A DNA stretch of 64,000 nucleotides, from assembly GCA_033032175.1 (NCBI GenBank), contig CM065316.1, positions 280,115-344,114 of the forward strand. The letters are read 5' to 3'. The notes under the pieces were generated by a model. The model was not told the DNA's origin, did no database searches, and saw only the letters and a program-made list of their open reading frames with translations. This document shows positions 1-9,878 of this stretch, in pieces (within the stretch, counting starts at the first letter, position 1; each line of letters opens with the position of its first letter). Both the position numbers and the translations under genes were made by a program. The stretch comes from Saturnia japonica. Lineage: Eukaryota > Arthropoda > Insecta > Lepidoptera > Saturniidae.

Positions 1-305
1 TTGGCGACCTTAACGCCAAGTCGAGGGCATGGGGAGCGGTGACCACGGAGCCCCGAGGGGCAGTGGTGGAGGAGTGGGCAGTCCAGGCTGGGCTGTCCCT
101 CCTCAACCGAGGGAATGTGCACACGTGCGTGCGACATAATGGAGGGTCCGTGGTGGACCTCTCCTTCGCCACGCCATCTGTCGCACGCCGTGTGCAGAAT
201 TGGAGGGTGCTGGAGGAGGTGGAGACCTTCTCTGATCACCGGTATATCCGGTTTGAGGTCTCCACCTCCTCAGAGGAGCTGGCGCACCATGCTCGGGGGG
301 GGGGG
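1..305 (+). pseudogene. LINE ORF2 endonuclease domain, C-terminal part, frame 3
   Basis: This reading frame starts before the window and encodes the end of an apurinic-like endonuclease, the enzyme that nicks the target DNA for target-primed reverse transcription. Visible motifs are GDLNAKSRAWG (3-35), SVVDLSFATP (about 147-176) and SDHRYIRF (about 231-256), the last holding the Asp-His pair expected at the catalytic centre. The frame meets an 11-G run at 295-305. After it the protein continues sensibly only in another frame, so ORF2 as given is broken at the homopolymer. This may be a real mutation or an assembly error. Confidence 0.88.
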
Positions 306-2791
306 CAAAGTTCCCCCGATGGGTTCTGGGCCGCCTCGACCGGCAGTTCGCCGAAGAGGTGGCCATCGTGCAGAGCTGGCGTGCGCCAGCTCCTAGTGAG
401 GAGGATATCGACGCGTCCGCGGGCCGTTTCCGTAAGGCCCTTACGGCGGTCTACGACGCGTCGATGCCGCGGAGCAAAAACCGCCCGCAAGGCAGGCGGG
501 CGGTGTATTGGTGGACCCCGGAGATTGCCGATCTCCGGGTGTCCTGCTCCGCGGCGCGGCGGCAGCTTCAACGCTGCCGCCGGCGGCAAACTCGGGTAGA
601 GGGAGAGGAGGCCCGGCTGCTTGGCCACTACAGGGAAACTAGGAAGTCCCTGCAGGTGGCCATCAGCCGGGCAAAGGATGAGCAGTGGGAGGAGCTCCTG
701 AGGACCCTGGACAGGGACCCGTGGGGGCGCCCATACCGGGTAGCCCGGAAGAAGTTCCGGGGGCAGGCGCCCCCTTTAACGGAGTCCCTGGACTCAGAGG
801 TCTTGGCGAGGGTCGTGGCCACATTGCTGCCCGACCCTCCGGAGCTCCTCCCGCCCCCCATGTTAGATGGGAGTGTTGCGGAGGAGCTGTTACCACCCCT
901 CCCCGTCACTGAGGAGGAAATGGGGTCGGTGGTGGAGCGCCTCCGCAACAAGCGGAGGGCGCCAGGCCCGGACGGGGTTCCGGGCCAGGTGTTAGGTGTG
1001 GCGCTGAACCACATGGGGGTAGAGCTTCGGGAGCTATTCAACCGATGTTTGTCGGTTGGACGGTTCCCGAAGCTCTGGAAGATGGGGCGACTCTGCCTTC
1101 TGGGGAAGGAGGGTCGCCCCCCGGACTGCCCGTCCTCGTACCGGCCCCTAGTGCTGCTGGACGACACGGGGAAGATGCTGGAGCGCATTCTGGCGTCTCG
1201 TGTCGTCCGGCACATGGAGGAAGTTGGGCCGGTACTTTCGGACCGGCAGTTCGGTTTCCGGAGAGGGCGTTCAACGCTGGACGCCCTCTCCACCCTGAAG
1301 GAGTGGTCTGCGGAGGCGACCGAGGGGGGAGGTAGGTTGTTGGCGGTGTCGATCGACATCGCCAACGCCTTCAACAGTCTGCCGCACGGTGTTATACGGG
1401 AGGCGCTCCGGTTTTTCGGAGTGCCCTCGTACCTGCGGCAGCTGTTGGGGGACTACCTCCAGGGCAGGGAGGTCGCCTTCGTAGACGGGAGGGGTAGTGT
1501 GGTCCGGCGACACGTCGGGTGTGGTGTTCCACAGGGGTCGGTGTTGGGGCCGCTCCTGTGGAACTTGGGCTACGACTGGGTGCTCCGCGTAGCGCTCCCT
1601 TCGGGGGTCCGAGTGCTATGCTACGCGGACGACACCCTAGTCGTGGCCCAGGGGGGGAATTATGAAGAGGTGGCGCGCCTGGCCACAGAGGGCACTGCCC
1701 TCGTGGTCGGGCGCATAAAGGCGTTGGGCCTCAGGGTGGCGGCGGATAAGACCGAGGCCATACTATTTCATGGGCCTCGGTGTGGGCCGCCTCCTGGGGC
1801 CCACATAAATGTGGAGGGGGTGAGGGTCCGGGTTGGGGCCCAGATGAAATATCTGGGCCTCATCCTGGACGGACGTTGGCGGTTCGAGTCCCACTTTAAG
1901 GGACTCGAACCGCGGATAGTGGGAGCGGCGGCAGCTCTCGGTCGGCTTCTTCCGAATTCGGGGGGGCCGGGCGCGAGCTGTCGCCGTTTGTTCGCAGGGG
2001 TCGTGCGGAGCATGGCCGTCTACGGGGCACCGATCTGGTCGGATGCTCTCAGCGCTACGAACAGACGCATACTGCGTGCTACGCAGCGTGTCGTGGCGCT
2101 GAGGGTAATTCGCGGGTACCGATCGGTGTCCGCGGGGGCGGCCTTGGTTCTTGACGGCTCCCCGCCGTGGGAGCTGGAGGCGGAGGTGCTCGCCGCCGTG
2201 TACAAATTCACGGCGGCGAGGAGAGGGTTAGGGGAGCCTCCAGCTCCCACGGAGATTGATAGGGTCAGGCGAGAGGCCCGAGAAAATGTTTTCAGGAGGT
2301 GGGAGGAGGACCTGGCGGACGCCCGCTATGGGCGTTATACCATAGACGCCGTCCGCCCGGTCTTCCGGGATTGGTGCGCCAGGGAGCATGGCTCCCTGAG
2401 CTTTAGACTTGTGCAGGCGCTATCCGGACATGGTTGTTTCGGATGGTACCTGCACAAGATTGCCAGGAGGGAACCGAACACTACGTGCCACGAGTGCGGG
2501 GCTGCAGAAGACACGGCGCAGCACACTCTCTCCGAGTGTGCTGCGTGGGTGGAGCAGCGCCGCACTCTGGCCGTAGCTGTTGGAGGAGACCTCTCGCTGC
2601 CGAGTGTGGTGAGAGCCATGCTCGGCAGCGAGAATGCATGGAAGGAGATGGCCTCCTTCTGCGAGGAAGTCATCTCGCAGAAGGAGGCTGCGGAGAGGGC
2701 ACGCGAGGGGGATCCCCTGAGCGGCCCTCTCCGACAAAGAAGAACGGGTGGCAGGAGGAGGCGGTTCATTCGCCAACTCCCGCCACCCTAG
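302..2791 (+). CDS. LINE ORF2 reverse transcriptase and zinc knuckle
   Basis: The RT part of ORF2 copies the element RNA into DNA at the nicked target. The first in-frame ATG is at 359, but the sense of the protein (RWVLGRLDRQFAEE) begins at the G run, so 359 is not a natural start. Motifs numbered from 359 are FGFRRGRSTLDA near residue 300, SIDIANAFN near 332 (first catalytic Asp), GVPQGSVLGPLLWN near 389, and CYADDT near 420 (catalytic YADD). A C-terminal knuckle CHECG...H...C lies near 709-727, typical of the R1 clade. The frame is open for 810 codons and ends TAG at 2791. Apart from the G-run frameshift the copy looks young. Confidence 0.92.
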   Translation, partial: GAKFPRWVLGRLDRQFAEEVAIVQSWRAPAPSEEDIDASAGRFRKALTAVYDASMPRSKNRPQGRRAVYWWTPEIADLRVSCSAARRQLQRCRRRQTRVEGEEARLLGHYRETRKSLQVAISRAKDEQWEELLRTLDRDPWGRPYRVARKKFRGQAPPLTESLDSEVLARVVATLLPDPPELLPPPMLDGSVAEELLPPLPVTEEEMGSVVERLRNKRRAPGPDGVPGQVLGVALNHMGVELRELFNRCLSVGRFPKLWKMGRLCLLGKEGRPPDCPSSYRPLVLLDDTGKMLERILASRVVRHMEEVGPVLSDRQFGFRRGRSTLDALSTLKEWSAEATEGGGRLLAVSIDIANAFNSLPHGVIREALRFFGVPSYLRQLLGDYLQGREVAFVDGRGSVVRRHVGCGVPQGSVLGPLLWNLGYDWVLRVALPSGVRVLCYADDTLVVAQGGNYEEVARLATEGTALVVGRIKALGLRVAADKTEAILFHGPRCGPPPGAHINVEGVRVRVGAQMKYLGLILDGRWRFESHFKGLEPRIVGAAAALGRLLPNSGGPGASCRRLFAGVVRSMAVYGAPIWSDALSATNRRILRATQRVVALRVIRGYRSVSAGAALVLDGSPPWELEAEVLAAVYKFTAARRGLGEPPAPTEIDRVRREARENVFRRWEEDLADARYGRYTIDAVRPVFRDWCAREHGSLSFRLVQALSGHGCFGWYLHKIARREPNTTCHECGAAEDTAQHTLSECAAWVEQRRTLAVAVGGDLSLPSVVRAMLGSENAWKEMASFCEEVISQKEAAERAREGDPLSGPLRQRRTGGRRRRFIRQLPPP

Positions 2792-3094
2792 CCGAGCCAG
2801 AGGAGACGGGTCGGGGGGCCCGTCTTCTCATTGCACAGGCTCGGCGGACGGAGGAGACGGCTAGGGTGTACTGAGCCGTCTCCTATTTAGGCCGGGGCCC
2901 GGTTTAGCCGGGCCGGCCGCCGGGGCGGCGCGGCAGAATGCCAGCGCAGTGCCCGCGTCGCCCCAGTATGGCGGCGGATGGTACACCGTGGAGTTTTAGT
3001 GAGTAGGAGTCTCACATAACCACTCGTCCCCCCGGGCGGGTGTGTACCCATGATGGGTTACTCCACGTTAAAAAAAAAAAAAAAAAAAAAAAAA
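2792..3094 (+). other. LINE 3' UTR and poly(A) tail
   Basis: About 280 bp of GC-rich untranslated sequence follows the RT stop and ends in 25 A residues at 3070-3094. No further ORF belongs here. A 146-codon frame at 2434-2874 is a shadow of the RT frame. Confidence 0.85.
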
Positions 3095-3186
3095 GGTTGT
3101 TAGGTTGTTAGGTTGTTAGGTTGTTAGGTTGTTGTTGTTAGGTTGTTAGGTTGGTAGGTTGTTAGGTTTGGTAGGTTGTTAGGTTG
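3095..3186 (+). repeat. TTAGGTTG tandem array abutting the LINE poly(A)
   Basis: About 11 degenerate copies of an 8-bp unit TTAGGTTG follow the poly(A) with no gap. The unit is the insect telomere pentamer TTAGG plus TTG. Variants inside it include a GTTGTTGTT expansion and TTTGG/TTGG forms. It may be the target of the LINE, an interstitial telomere-like tract, or slippage at the 3' junction. Confidence 0.85.
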
Positions 3187-4435
3187 ATATCGTTCTTAGC
3201 CGTTATTCAAGAAAATCTGATTAGCCGTTTGAAGATTATCAGCTCTATCCTAGTTGATAGATAAATGTGAGCAACTTCCACAGGTCTGATTGTGTCGAGA
3301 CTTGGTTTCCTGTTACTTCAATTATATTATTAAAACCTTGACCTGATGCTGCAGCGTCATCTGGAACTCCTCACCAACTTAAAGAGTTTCAATGAATTCA
3401 TTACTTGTGTCGGGGATTGTGCAATGAAAGAGTTACTAAGTACTTACTTAATATCGTGATGACTTAAAATGATTACAGTTTGGGAAAATACTATTATTAT
3501 AAAATTTTTTGATAAACTTAAAAAAGGTGTAGCATTACGTTTTCAACTTTTTCTTATAGAATATTCAGGTTAATGTTTACCTTCATGAAGTAAAATTCGT
3601 TACAGAAAAATAGTGTTGGATTTGTTTTAATTTATAGAAAAGCGAGAGTTTGGCATCCAAGTTGTCAGTTGTACTGGTGGTAAAGATGCAAGAGATTGCT
3701 TTCTGTATAAGTAATTATAATATGAAATGCGAGTAAATTTAATAAGCCAAAAGTAAATATTGCTTACGGCAAATTCAAAACAAAGAAAAATATTGCAAAC
3801 CGCGCAAACTGTTTCAAGAGCACTCGATCGCTCTGTTACGAACTTTCGCTTGACTTTGCTTTCGAGATAAAAACGCATTTATGAAGAGTTCTGTCATTTT
3901 ATTAAACGCATAAAAATACAACTAATAAATAGACTAATATGATTTGGTACATATAAGTCATTCTAGGCAGAGTTGACTGATTAACACAACATTTGTCTAC
4001 TGCACGGCGCGGCGTAGCGTTGTATATAAATATTGACAGTGACGGACTTAGGTAACTAAATTAAATTGATCAGAAATGTTCTGAATACAAGTTACCAGTC
4101 AGTTCTGTGTTGTGTGTGTTAGTGTTGAGGCAAATTATTAATCTATAGACTATAGTAGCCCCTTACTATCAGGCGAGCGATACGCTTGCTTGCCACCTTT
4201 GTTCTATAACATATACGTATAGCACGAATGTTGCGTAACATGGCTGGAATGGCTTTGAATATTTATAAAAAACGGTTAAAGATAAAATTTATTTAACACA
4301 ACACCCGTGCGTATGAGACGTAGGTACCGAGCGCCCGCGCCATCACAACATTGGTGACCAATTACATTGACATGAAACAATAAACACCATCTCGGCAATA
4401 TTGTATTGGAATCGAATAAAATCACATTCTGGGCC
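3187..4435. other. AT-rich intergenic DNA with possible LTR remnant
   Basis: No gene is visible. At 4022-4029 there is TATATAAA and at about 4097 TCAGTTCTG, an arthropod initiator-like string. At about 4347 ACA is followed by TTGGTGACC, a string that resembles the LTR/primer-binding junction of some insect LTR elements. The interval of about 3970-4350 could be a decayed LTR; this is weakly supported because no partner copy lies in the window. Confidence 0.3.
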
Positions 4436-4506
4436 GCTCCCCGCGCCGCACCCCGCGCCGCTCCCCGCGCTGCTCCCCGCGTTGCTCCCCGCGCCGCTCC
4501 CCGCCT
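4436..4506. repeat. GC-rich minisatellite, unit about 15 bp
   Basis: About five copies of a CCCCGCGCCGCT-like unit with point variants. Read on minus it gives a Gly-Ser-Ala-rich frame, which is a by-product of the repeat and not a gene. Confidence 0.8.
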
Positions 4507-6366
4507 CCACCGTCACATCTAGCACATACCACGTCACGCTACAGTACGTGTCAATATTATTTATTTGATTTTGTGTAAGTATTCATGATGTACTGAGCAC
4601 TCGTGTCAAATAATACACGCGGTGAAAACCCACCAGTAAATCAAACCGCATTTAGATGTTTTTAAATGGTATTTTCCTGCAGGAAACCTCGTATGACTTT
4701 AATTTATTAATTATTTATATATATTGATAGTCGTAATATTATTATCCAAATGAGTCAGTATTCAAGTATATGAAAAAATATATTATTATATGCCTGGAAA
4801 TATGAACTCCCTGCGAAACCAGGAATGTTTAATTATTAACGCATCGTTAGGGGTCAGTTTAGAGTATTTCTTATCATCCTGATATTATCGTTGTTTGTTA
4901 AGAATAAACTTCATACCAAATTATATAATGTTCATTAGTACTTTTAGGAGGTAATTTTCTTCTTCTTCTTCCTAACTTGGCAAATAGTCCTCTTTAATGA
5001 AAACCATTACTGTCATTATCAAGTGAATATAATGTCATGTGCTATGATGATTTCAGTATTCCAACAAGATGTTGGCTTCCTTGTCAGAACTTTCTAGGAA
5101 GATTTTGTGGGATCCTAAAATGCATGCTCTTAGTTTATATTTATAATCCACTTCACTTATGCATAAAAAGGCACCAATATTACATATTATGCGGTTAAAA
5201 GCCTATGTAAATGAATTAAAAACAAAAATAAAATCACTTTATGTAACCCAGATATGGCGATAACAGCGACTAGACAAGGCCCCTGGATAAACTTCCTTCA
5301 AGCCTAACTTTATACTTTTTAATCTTTTATTTTAACTAGGCTTCAGTACATATCTGACGAGTATGCCAGCCTCATAAGAGAAGATAATTTATTAGATAAA
5401 GTTGTAAATGTTAATTAAAGTTAGGAATCAATGAGACAAATTTATAAATCATTTAGGCCGCATTAGACATTAGTTCTCCTAAAATAATATTAATCCCTGC
5501 ACATTTCTCCAGAACCCCAATTATATTTTATAGCGCAGTTCCTCGGTCTGGACACATTCCCACAAAAAATGATAAATATTATCAGTGGAGTGACAAATAT
5601 CTCACAACGGAGATGTTTTTTCCCTATTATAAATAAGAACTTGTTATGGGGTATGTGACCAGACCGGGTCTTGAATGCTGCAACCAATTTCCTTCTGGAA
5701 AGGCTGGAACTATCAAACCAAGAAGTCTGCCACAACTTGCCTTTAAATATTTTACACGTGTTTTTATGTGTGTGTTTCTGTATCTAGAGGTTCTCATCTA
5801 TCTGTTTTTCCACATGTTCAAGCAATCATTCATCGCTACAGGTAAGATCTCCATAAGTAAGGGTTGACATAGAAGATTCTTACCATTAAAGGTTGTTATA
5901 TTTGTTAAATTATTTAAAAAGCTTATGAGCTAATTTAAAATTCATGTTCCTAGAAATTATTTATAATTCATTTACGCAAAATCCTACTAAAATTACAAAG
6001 TAAAAATTGTCATAATGTAAGGTTAATAATAATATATATGAATATTCGGGTAGTTTTCAAGTAAACATGTTAACTAATTATTAAAAAATACATACATTAT
6101 TAAAATATATAAGTCTGGTAAACCCAGGAAGTTGTATTGCTCGGTAATGGATTTCTGATCATTCTTTCTCAGTGGTTCAGTGTCTGTATCATACCCCTCG
6201 GGGAAGTAGGAGATCTGGAGGACGACCAGCCTGCAGATTGGCTTTTCAACCAATAAGCAATTTTAATAAGTATTCAGGTACTGGACACGACGCGACACGA
6301 CACGACATTTAACCAAACGAGCGAAACGTCGTGTCACATAAATGTATCCAGACTTAATTTCTATCT
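4507..6366. other. AT-rich intergenic DNA
   Basis: I see no gene, RNA or complete mobile element. A short GACAC-rich repeat at 6284-6307 is followed by a partial reverse copy (ACGTCGTGTCAC) near 6327-6338, a small imperfect palindrome. Short ORFs here have no recognisable content. Confidence 0.4.
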
Positions 6367-6625
6367 ATATGAAAATGTTCCTGGGGACTATAATTTGGGC
6401 TTTGGCATCGGCATAATAAAAATTATTAATGGTAATGTTAATTTCCTTTCGATTAGTGTTCAATATACGAATGAAAGTATATTACACACTCACTGTGTTT
6501 AGTAATAGTAACATAATATCAGTTTGCGAATGCCCTTCGGTTTGCAAAGGTCTCCTCCTGGGGGAAGATACCGATACAATCACTACTCCAGCCTACGAGA
6601 CGTATTATAGAGTGCTTCACTTATT
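6367..6625 (+). repeat. Segmental duplication, copy 1
   Basis: This stretch matches 13067-13320 along its whole length with point changes and small indels; shared blocks include GAAAATGTTCCTGGGGACTA and ATCAGTTTGCGAATGC. Similarity resumes weakly at about 7117 (ATTGTCTGCGTTTGA) against about 13388, so the duplicated unit is longer and was broken up later. One copy lies to the left of gene A, the other to the left of gene B, both in the same orientation. Confidence 0.82.
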
Positions 6626-7417
6626 ATATGAATAAAGTACAATCGTTAGTGCCATCTATCAATAAAACTTGGTACTTAGGAAATAATAAGTGATTGATGT
6701 ACTATTTACATAATAAATTACTGTAGTATCTTAAACATAATTATTATCATTTTCTTAGACTAATATTCGATTGGTTTTACACAATTCCTTTATAAACAGC
6801 CTTTCTTCACCATCTATTGATAAGTAGTACTTGAGAAATAATTATGTTTTAATTACACAATAATTTATCTTAAAACATTATATTATACATGTTAAACTTC
6901 CAAATTGTATACTTCTGTTACTATAGCTATATATTTATATTATATTCCTCATAAAGTTTCAGCTTTCTCATTATGTTTCTCGATTTACAAAGTAATGCAA
7001 TACAAATCGGTAAATTCACGCAATTAAAAAAAAAAAAAAAATTATGTTCCGACTCGACCGCAACTCGTTCGAACGGCCATCACAATTCGAACGACCTATA
7101 TTTCAGTGATAGTAAATTATTGTCTGCGTTTGATATTCTATAAGTTCTTTTGATAATAAAACTTAAAGAGTCGTAGTACCATCGCGAAGCAACAAGCATT
7201 ACACAGTGGTCACGCTGCGCGCTCCTGTCCCTCGAGCCATATGCTGTGCATAGGCCACTACATTATAGGCCATCCCAATTCAGTCTTTAGGAATCACCAT
7301 CTCCTATAATGATATGAAGTTTCATATACAATCAGTTGCACTGCATGCCTGTTCGCTACTTTCTACATCTTTACAAATAAATAACACTACAGTGTTTATT
7401 TGTAATGTAAATTTGTT
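6626..7417. other. AT-rich intergenic DNA
   Basis: No gene seen. The part at about 7100-7210 is weakly alike to about 13380-13500 and probably belongs to the segmental duplication. Confidence 0.4.
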
Positions 7418-7745
7418 ACGGGTAATTTAGGCTAATTTAATTTAGAAAAAGAATTAGGGTTAATAAAAATTAATTCGGAAAAATACGATTATGGGGCACT
7501 TAAGTGGCTTACTCTGAGTAAACAGTAACAGATATTATATCAAATTAATTTACTACATAAATGTAGGTCTTAAAAATACCTACAAAAAAGGCAGTGAGAG
7601 CATAATATGTCCATCCTCTAAGGATCATTCATAATAAAGTATTTTTGTCTTTAAACAACCGACAGCGAGAGTAGCACGAATCGCCCGTGTGTCCGATCGA
7701 CGGTATTCTGTAGTCCATGCAAGCACAGCCGCGGGCACAGCTATA
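7418..7745 (+). mobile_element. Helitron/DINE-1-like repeat, truncated
   Basis: This is a 5'-truncated copy of a family found at least four times in the first 20 kb. Shared landmarks are AAAAAGAATTAGGGTT, a TACAAAAAAG block, a CACAATAAGCATTTTTGTC-like block, and a 3' end with GCCGCGGGC just before CTA. In other copies this end reads CTAG, as in the CTRR terminus of Helitrons preceded by a GC-rich hairpin. No coding capacity is present. Confidence 0.6.
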
Positions 7746-7875
7746 TAATATTTAAAAATTAAGTAAATGTAAATCAAAGGAATGCGCGGTACTAAAAATA
7801 AATTCTCATGTACTGGTGATACGGACTCGCGTTTCGTTCCTGAATTGACCGTTGTATGTCTGTTGCTGTAGCAGT

Positions 7876-7950
7876 GTAGCATGGCGTGACATGGCGTGGT
7901 GTGTCGTAGCGTGGTGTCGTAGCGTGGTGTCGTAGCATGGCGGCGTAGCG
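7876..7950. repeat. Minisatellite of GTCGTAGCGTGGT type
   Basis: Three to four degenerate units of about 17 bp around GTGGTGTCGTAGC. No function visible. Confidence 0.7.
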
Positions 7951-8397
7951 ATCATCTTTGTGCTTTCAAAAACCGTATTTACTATCAGATACTTGACAGT
8001 TGACTTCGTCGATAAAATATACAGAAATATTATACAACCAGTTTATTGCTTCAAACTTAACATATCAATAATTAAACAGCCAGCCAGTGAGTAACGTCAC
8101 AATACAACAACATAAGTAAAATACCCCACATCGATTAGTTCCCTGTGCTTTATAGGAGAACTGTCTCCGCGCCGCACACGCCGCACTGCAGTGCCAACGC
8201 CAAACCGTGAGCGATATTAATATGATGCCGTTTTCGTAGTCTCTAATGTATGGTGTTCTGGTATTAGAGCGGCCATATACAGTCGAATATCGAATCGGGG
8301 TTCCGTACATATTTCACACGCATACGTTTATTTCCGTTCGGAATAACAAAGCTCAGTTGAGAGACGACAATCATTGAGTTCAGACATTTTAACAGCG

Positions 8398-8487
8398 ATG
8401 GACGACGATTTTCTACTTGCGATTGCATTGTTGCTGTATCTTGCTAAGAAGAAGAAAAAACGTCACCATTACAGTCATAGTCGATAA
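8398..8487 (+). pseudogene. 29-codon ORF like the start of a Harbinger/ALP1-like transposase
   Basis: An ATG-led ORF reads MDDDFLLAIALLL followed by a Lys-rich stretch and ends after 29 codons. Insect Harbinger-derived ALP1-like proteins commonly start with an acidic Met-Asp-Asp/Glu patch, a short hydrophobic Leu/Ala run and a basic stretch, so this may be a leftover transposase start inside a decayed element. I did not find matching terminal repeats. It could also be chance. Confidence 0.3.
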
Positions 8488-9148
8488 GTAATAAGAATAA
8501 CGAGCAACTAATTACAGCCAATCACAGCCACAGTATGCATGAAATCAACAAATTAATGGTTATAATAAGAATTTAATTTACCTACCTAGAAAATTATTGT
8601 ATTATTAAAAATAACATTAATCTTTAAACATAAAATACACCATTTTCAAACGGAATTCTGAATGTATGTGGACGCTCTTACACTGTACATAGACAAAAGT
8701 GAATTTGCCATATCAGTCGCATAGTTGTATTTTTTGTCGTGATGCATTTGGGTATCTACTCTGTTCAAACATTTTAAATAATTGAATAAATATTATATTA
8801 AACATGTTGTTTATTAAAATAATTACCTCATAATTTACAAGTGCGTGAGTCAGATACCAACAATGTGCTTATTAATATATTATTATTATAATGTAATTAA
8901 AGGCATATAATTAAAGGGTTTTGTTTTTAACTAGCCGCTTAGGTGATACTCGATTGAAAACGTTTTAAGCTCTATGCGTTGCTTATTTTCATTATTAAAT
9001 GCGTTAATAGGAATATTCCGATGTACTTGGAAGTCGCTAAGGTTGTTCTCGTATATAAAAAAGTGATTTTAATTTGAATATTTTTTCTATATTTACAAAA
9101 ATATTTAAGACCCTGGTTGTTACCTATACTTCAAAGTTAATCTAAAAT
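8488..9148. other. AT-rich intergenic DNA
   Basis: No gene or structured repeat recognised. Confidence 0.4.
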
Positions 9149-9558
9149 GCTTGTTGTGGGTCTTCCTTAAAATATAGACATATAGACTAGGTAACTTTTT
9201 TGTAGGTCTTTTTAATTTCTACAATTATGTAGTGTATTAATTTGCTATATCTCTTATGGTTTACTCTGCGTAAGCCATTTAAGCGCCCGAATAGGTCCAC
9301 CATGACCAGGTGTTTTTAATTGCGCGTAACCCTAATTAATTTCCTAAAATAAAAGTACCCTAAGTTACTCCTTATAACATCAGCTAACTACCACTGAAAG
9401 TTTCATCGAAATCGGTCTAACACTTTCGGAGATTACCCAGAAAAAACAGACAGACAAAAATTAAAAATTGGGTTTCTTTGTTAAAGTTATTGTAGATACT
9501 TACTTACTTTTAGTAAAAAGCTATTATTCTGACAATACAAACAGACACTTCAATTTTA
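9149..9558 (-). mobile_element. Helitron/DINE-1-like repeat adjoining gene A
   Basis: Read on minus it starts AAAATTGAAGTGTCTGTTTGTA, as in the copy at 10112, followed by a GTCTGTCTG run, the TCTCCGAAA...GACCGATTT block and AATTAGGGTT. The 3' part with the hairpin and CTAG is missing at the low-coordinate side. Its 5' edge coincides with the poly(A) signal of gene A. Confidence 0.6.
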
Positions 9559-9560
9559 TT
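9555..9560 (-). terminator. Poly(A) signal AATAAA of gene A
   Basis: AATAAA on minus lies 39 bases past the gene A stop codon. The sequence around it (AATTAATAAAATTGAAGTG) also occurs at the edge of the Helitron-like copy near 10105, so the signal may sit on the boundary of the mobile element. Confidence 0.6.
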
Positions 9561-9598
9561 AATTGTGTAGATAAAAAATTATAGTTTCACGTTGTCTT

Positions 9599-9859
9599 CT
9601 ATTGCAAGTCTCCATCATCAGCAATGGGTTGACATGTTTTATCGACTCTTGTTGAATTTGCCGGGCAATTCAGTGATGGAATTACTGATCCTTGTTCCCT
9701 AGTATCGAGAAACATGACGGGCGCGAGTACCGTGTCCAGCAGGAACAGGAGCGCGTCCGCTGTGTTCGCGCCGTGTCCACTGTACTGCACAACGTGTCCG
9801 GCGACTGCTTGCGTCAGTTGTGACGTCAGCAGCACCATGCTCACCCACAGCACCCACAT
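9599..9859 (-). CDS. Small secreted protein, paralog A (exon 2)
   Basis: This encodes an 86-residue protein of unknown function. A hydrophobic signal peptide, MWVLWVSMVLLTSQLTQA, begins at the first residue and cleavage is likely near residue 18-20. The mature part of about 66 residues has a conserved block VMFLDTREQGS and a C-terminal pair of cysteines spaced C-x10-C, then QPI and an acidic tail DDGDLQ. The ATG at 9859 is chosen because the Met-Trp-Val start is shared by all three paralogs; upstream in-frame codons TTG/GTG are not used as starts in nuclear genes. Exon 2 begins at 9878 after a TTGCAG acceptor. The two cysteines suggest one disulfide. Paralogs B and C lie within 9 kb. No known family can be assigned with confidence. 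Confidence 0.85.
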   Translation of the reverse strand: MWVLWVSMVLLTSQLTQAVAGHVVQYSGHGANTADALLFLLDTVLAPVMFLDTREQGSVIPSLNCPANSTRVDKTCQPIADDGDLQ

Positions 9860-9878
9860 CTCCACTCGCAACTCCTCT

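Larger units (their letters stand above)
1..3094 (+). mobile_element. R1-clade non-LTR retrotransposon, 5' end outside window
   Basis: This is the 3' part of a LINE of the R1 clade. Seen in order are an APE-type endonuclease C-terminus, a reverse transcriptase, a C-terminal CCHC knuckle, a 3' UTR of about 280 bp and a 25-base poly(A) at 3070-3094. The GC content is far above that of the surrounding DNA, as is usual for R1-clade elements in AT-rich insect genomes. The poly(A) runs straight into a TTAGGTTG array, which suggests insertion into a repeat target. R1-clade relatives such as TRAS, SART, Waldo and Mino are known for repeat-specific insertion. The exact family is not assigned. Confidence 0.93.

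Noticed and set aside
236..1513. Minus-strand ORFs opposite the R1-clade LINE
   Set aside because: Shadows of a GC-rich coding region; no protein-like motif.
4343..4537. 64-codon Gly-Ser-Ala-rich ORF on minus
   Set aside because: It is a translation of a GC-rich minisatellite; the flanks have no signal for a gene.
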